From: Halobaculum litoreum
GTDB lineage: Archaea; Halobacteriota; Halobacteria; Halobacteriales; Haloferacaceae
DNA: 64,000 bases
Assembly: GCF_030127125.1 (NCBI RefSeq)
Contig: NZ_CP126157.1
Span: 1-64,000, forward strand
Reading direction: 5' to 3'
Every line of letters begins with the position of its first letter. Positions within the stretch are counted from its first letter, which is position 1. The translations under genes and the position numbers were made by a program. Shown piece by piece: positions 61,604 through 64,000 of this stretch. The notes under the pieces are model-generated. The model ran no database searches and was not told where the DNA came from. It saw only the letters and a list, made by a program, of their open reading frames with translations.

Positions 61604-64000
61604 CAGCGGTCACCCCCGTCCGCGTCGTCGGCGTCGTGGTCGGCGGGCTCGTCTGCCGCCGAGTCGGCGCCGGAGGCGTCCTCGGCCGCCGACTCGTCGC
61701 CCTCGTCAGTCAGCGTCGCCAACGCGCCCCGCACCCGGCCGACCCGGCTCTCCGGGTCGCCGCCGCCGTACTCGACCTCCCGATAGGCGTCCCGGAGCGT
61801 GGACACGGGCCCCGCGGGGAGGCCGGCGCCGACGGCGAGACGGGCGACCTCGCCGGGCGTCCGCCGTCGTACGCCGCGGACCGGCGCGATACTGAGGAAG
61901 CGCCGCCACGCCCGGCGGACGGTGAGTCGCGCCTCCGTCTCCGCGCCGGCCGAGTCGCCGCCGGCCCGGCTCCCGGCGTCGTCGGTCGGATCGTCGTTCC
62001 TGGTCGCCCACCACGACGCGACGGCGGCCGGGAGTCCGCGCAGCCACGCGACCGCGCCGGCGACGGCCGCCCCGACGGCGGCTGCGACCCGTCCCGGCAC
62101 CGCCCGGAGCGCCACGGCTCGCGAGCGGACGCCCACCAGCCGCCGGATCGCGGTCACGCCGCCGGTGATGGCCTCGGCGACCGCCACCAGCCCCGCCACC
62201 GCGGCGTGGACCGCCCGGAGCGTCACCCGATACAGTTTGCCCGGGATCCTGCGGGGGCTGACGCCGCGCCGGTAGCCGCTCCGGACGACGACGCCCAGCA
62301 GCGCGAGGAGGGCGACAGCCAGTCCGGCCGCGTTCGTCACGGCGCCGGTCAAGGTCGTCGTCGCGGTCTGCCCGTACGCGGCGACGGTGTAGGTGACGCC
62401 GTTCGACGCCGACAGGGAGACGGTCGCGTTGCCGTCGACGCCGGTCTCGCCGAGCCGTGTCCCGTCCGAGCGCACGGTCGCCCCGGCCAGCGTGTCGTTA
62501 CCGAGCGTCGCCGTCACGGTCACCGGCGCCGTCGGGAGCGCGAGCGGCCAGCCGACGCCGTGGTCGGCGCCCAACTCGTCGATCGAGACGGTCGTGTTCC
62601 CCTCGACCGGTCCCCTACGGACGGCGAGCGTGTGATCGCCGGGCGTGCTCGGGAGGCGGATCGTGGCGCGCCCCCGTGCGTCCGTCGTCGCGACCGCCGT
62701 CCCGTCGAGCAGCACGGTCGCCTCGCGCACCGGCACGTCCGCCACCGTCGCGACGACGGTCACGGAGGCGTTGCTGCGCACGTCGCCGACGAGCGAGACG
62801 GTCGCGTTCGTCTCCAGCGGGTAGGTCGTCCCGTTCGGCGACTCGTCGGCCGTCGCCGTGCCCGCGGTCCCCGCGAGGTCGTCGACGGCGTCGCCCAGCG
62901 AGACGCCGAAGACGGTCGGGTCGTCGCGCTCCAGCGGCGGGAGCGCGCCGCCGTCGATGGTCTCGGCGCGCTCGCCCTCGACGGTGATGTCGAGGTCGCG
63001 GGCGTACGGCACCTCGCCGACGACGGTCCCGTTCTCGTCGGTCCGCCCGACCGGTTCGCCGTTGAACGACACGCGGGCGCCGACGACGGGCTCGTCGCCG
63101 CGGGTGACGGTCACCGCCACGGTGGCGCCGGGCACCGCGGTGCGGTTCAGCGTGATGTCGACGGGCTCGGGCTCCGAGGCCGTCGACCCGTTCTCGGTTC
63201 CGTCGCTCCCGGTCGAGTCGCTCTCCTCCTCGGCGGCCTCGTCGCCGGTCTGGGTGTCGGAATCGGAGTCGTCGCCCGAGTCGGACTCCTCGCCGGAGTC
63301 GCCCTCGGACGTGTCGTCCTCGGAGTCGCTCCCGGACGTGTCGTTCTCGGTCCCGGTCGCCCCGCCGTCGCTCGTCTCCGTCCCCGAGCCGGAGCTGTCG
63401 GTCCCGCCGGTCCCGTCGCCGCTGGTCGGTGTTGCGGTTCCGGCGTCGCCGGTCGCGGTCCCGGTACCAGTCCCGCCGGTCGCGCCCGACCCGCCCGCCG
63501 TCCCGCTCGGCGTCCCGGTCACGGAGTCGGCGTCACCCGTGGCGGACGAGGGCGTCCCCTCGCCGTCGGCCCCGGACTCCGAGAGGTACGACGACGACGG
63601 CTCGCCGGTCTGCTCGGCGAAGGCGCTGCTCTCCGTCGAGAGCCGGTCGCTCGCGGGCGTCGGGTCGAAGCGAACCCAGCCGACGTCGGGGAAGTACACC
63701 TCCACCCACGCGTGGGCGTTCATCGCCCGCACCGTGTACTCGCCGTCGCCGGTGGGCTGGCCCGCCGAGTAGCCGACGACGTAGCGCGCGGGGACGTCCT
63801 GCGTCCGCAGCATCACCGTCATCGCCGTCGCGAAGTACTCGCAGTAGCCCGTCTCCATCTCGAAGAGGAACTGCTCGGTGACGGTGCCCGCCTCGGCGTC
63901 GTGCGAGGAGTTCAGCGAGTAGTCGCGGTTCGCCTCCAGCCAGCGTTCGACCGTCACGGCGGTCTCGTACGGGCTCGACGCGTTCGCCGTCAGCTCGTCG
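61603..64000 (-). CDS. Transglutaminase-like membrane protein with DUF4129 tail, 5' end outside window
   Basis: The frame is open to the right edge, so the N-terminal membrane helices lie outside. The visible 798 residues begin in the transglutaminase domain. The catalytic Cys is in METGYCEYFATAMTVML, His in MNAHAWVEVYFPDVGW and Asp in RFDPTPASDR. A Ser/Thr/Gly/Asp-rich linker of about 120 residues follows, then two Ig-like domains (PGATVAVTVTRGDEPVVGAR). A membrane helix (AAGLAVALLALLGVVVRSGY) and a cytoplasmic DUF4129-like tail (LRDAYREVEYGGGDPESRVG) close the protein. It probably cross-links or cleaves envelope proteins. It overlaps the next gene by ATGA. Confidence 0.85.
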   Translation of the reverse strand, partial: DELTANASSPYETAVTVERWLEANRDYSLNSSHDAEAGTVTEQFLFEMETGYCEYFATAMTVMLRTQDVPARYVVGYSAGQPTGDGEYTVRAMNAHAWVEVYFPDVGWVRFDPTPASDRLSTESSAFAEQTGEPSSSYLSESGADGEGTPSSATGDADSVTGTPSGTAGGSGATGGTGTGTATGDAGTATPTSGDGTGGTDSSGSGTETSDGGATGTENDTSGSDSEDDTSEGDSGEESDSGDDSDSDTQTGDEAAEEESDSTGSDGTENGSTASEPEPVDITLNRTAVPGATVAVTVTRGDEPVVGARVSFNGEPVGRTDENGTVVGEVPYARDLDITVEGERAETIDGGALPPLERDDPTVFGVSLGDAVDDLAGTAGTATADESPNGTTYPLETNATVSLVGDVRSNASVTVVATVADVPVREATVLLDGTAVATTDARGRATIRLPSTPGDHTLAVRRGPVEGNTTVSIDELGADHGVGWPLALPTAPVTVTATLGNDTLAGATVRSDGTRLGETGVDGNATVSLSASNGVTYTVAAYGQTATTTLTGAVTNAAGLAVALLALLGVVVRSGYRRGVSPRRIPGKLYRVTLRAVHAAVAGLVAVAEAITGGVTAIRRLVGVRSRAVALRAVPGRVAAAVGAAVAGAVAWLRGLPAAVASWWATRNDDPTDDAGSRAGGDSAGAETEARLTVRRAWRRFLSIAPVRGVRRRTPGEVARLAVGAGLPAGPVSTLRDAYREVEYGGGDPESRVGRVRGALATLTDEGDESAAEDASGADSAADEPADHDADDADGGDR

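Noticed and set aside
1..64000. tRNA or rRNA genes
   Set aside because: I looked for cloverleaf arms with GTTCRANNC-like T-loops and for conserved rRNA stretches in the intergenic gaps and found none, but a covariance-model search was not possible.

Overview
The window reads as a haloarchaeon (class Halobacteria). Most of it is very GC-rich, the proteins are strongly acidic, Tat-type lipoprotein signals are common, and many genes start at or near their TATA boxes. Haloarchaea-specific families are frequent: Bat-type HTH regulators with PAS/GAF domains, small zinc-ribbon proteins, a soluble chemotaxis-type transducer, and a heme-copper oxidase set. No rRNA, tRNA or CRISPR array was found. The genus cannot be fixed from sequence reading alone.

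Layout. 1-7.8 kb: a TetR regulator, a SpoIIAA-like protein, a histidine kinase, small zinc proteins and an ABC exporter. 8.6-19.2 kb: a lower-GC island with five co-directional genes. They encode a DUF4338/DruA-like protein, a DptF-like P-loop ATPase, two unrecognised proteins, and an FtsK-like translocase with a possible PD-(D/E)xK motif in its N-terminal half. This is the strongest candidate for an unusual defence system. 19.3-21.7 kb: an orc1/cdc6 gene and a replication origin, with seven G-tailed origin boxes in inverted orientation around a short tandem-repeat segment. Two further boxes lie on either side of the defence island. 21.8-28.3 kb: cytochrome oxidase subunits III, I and II and a soluble transducer. 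28.5-35.5 kb: a large Bat-like regulator and a tungstate-type ABC transporter (tupABC).

35.9-40.8 kb is an accessory stretch. It holds an IS4-type transposase, a chymotrypsin-fold protease interrupted by a 622-bp element with 29-bp inverted ends, and two lipoproteins. 40.8-44.2 kb carries a methyltransferase, a Nudix hydrolase and a two-gene signalling pair. 44.4-46.3 kb is a ParA partition module preceded by an iteron-like array built on ATATCTGGATAT. 46.4-54.8 kb holds an orphan MoxR ATPase and a sulfur-handling group: TauE/SafE permease, YgaP-like protein, rhodanese-metallo-beta-lactamase fusion, DsbA-like lipoprotein, TusA and DsrE, with an HTH regulator. 55.0-57.2 kb is a second small defence patch: a NucS-like nuclease with an N-terminal modified-base-reader-like domain, and a PIN toxin with its antitoxin. 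57.8-64 kb is a transglutaminase/DUF58 membrane operon that runs off the right edge.

Many GC-rich genes are broken by frame changes. Nearly all can be repaired by restoring one missing base, and a few by restoring two. The domains on either side are intact. I read these as probable base losses in the assembly and annotate such genes as single CDSs, noting each case.
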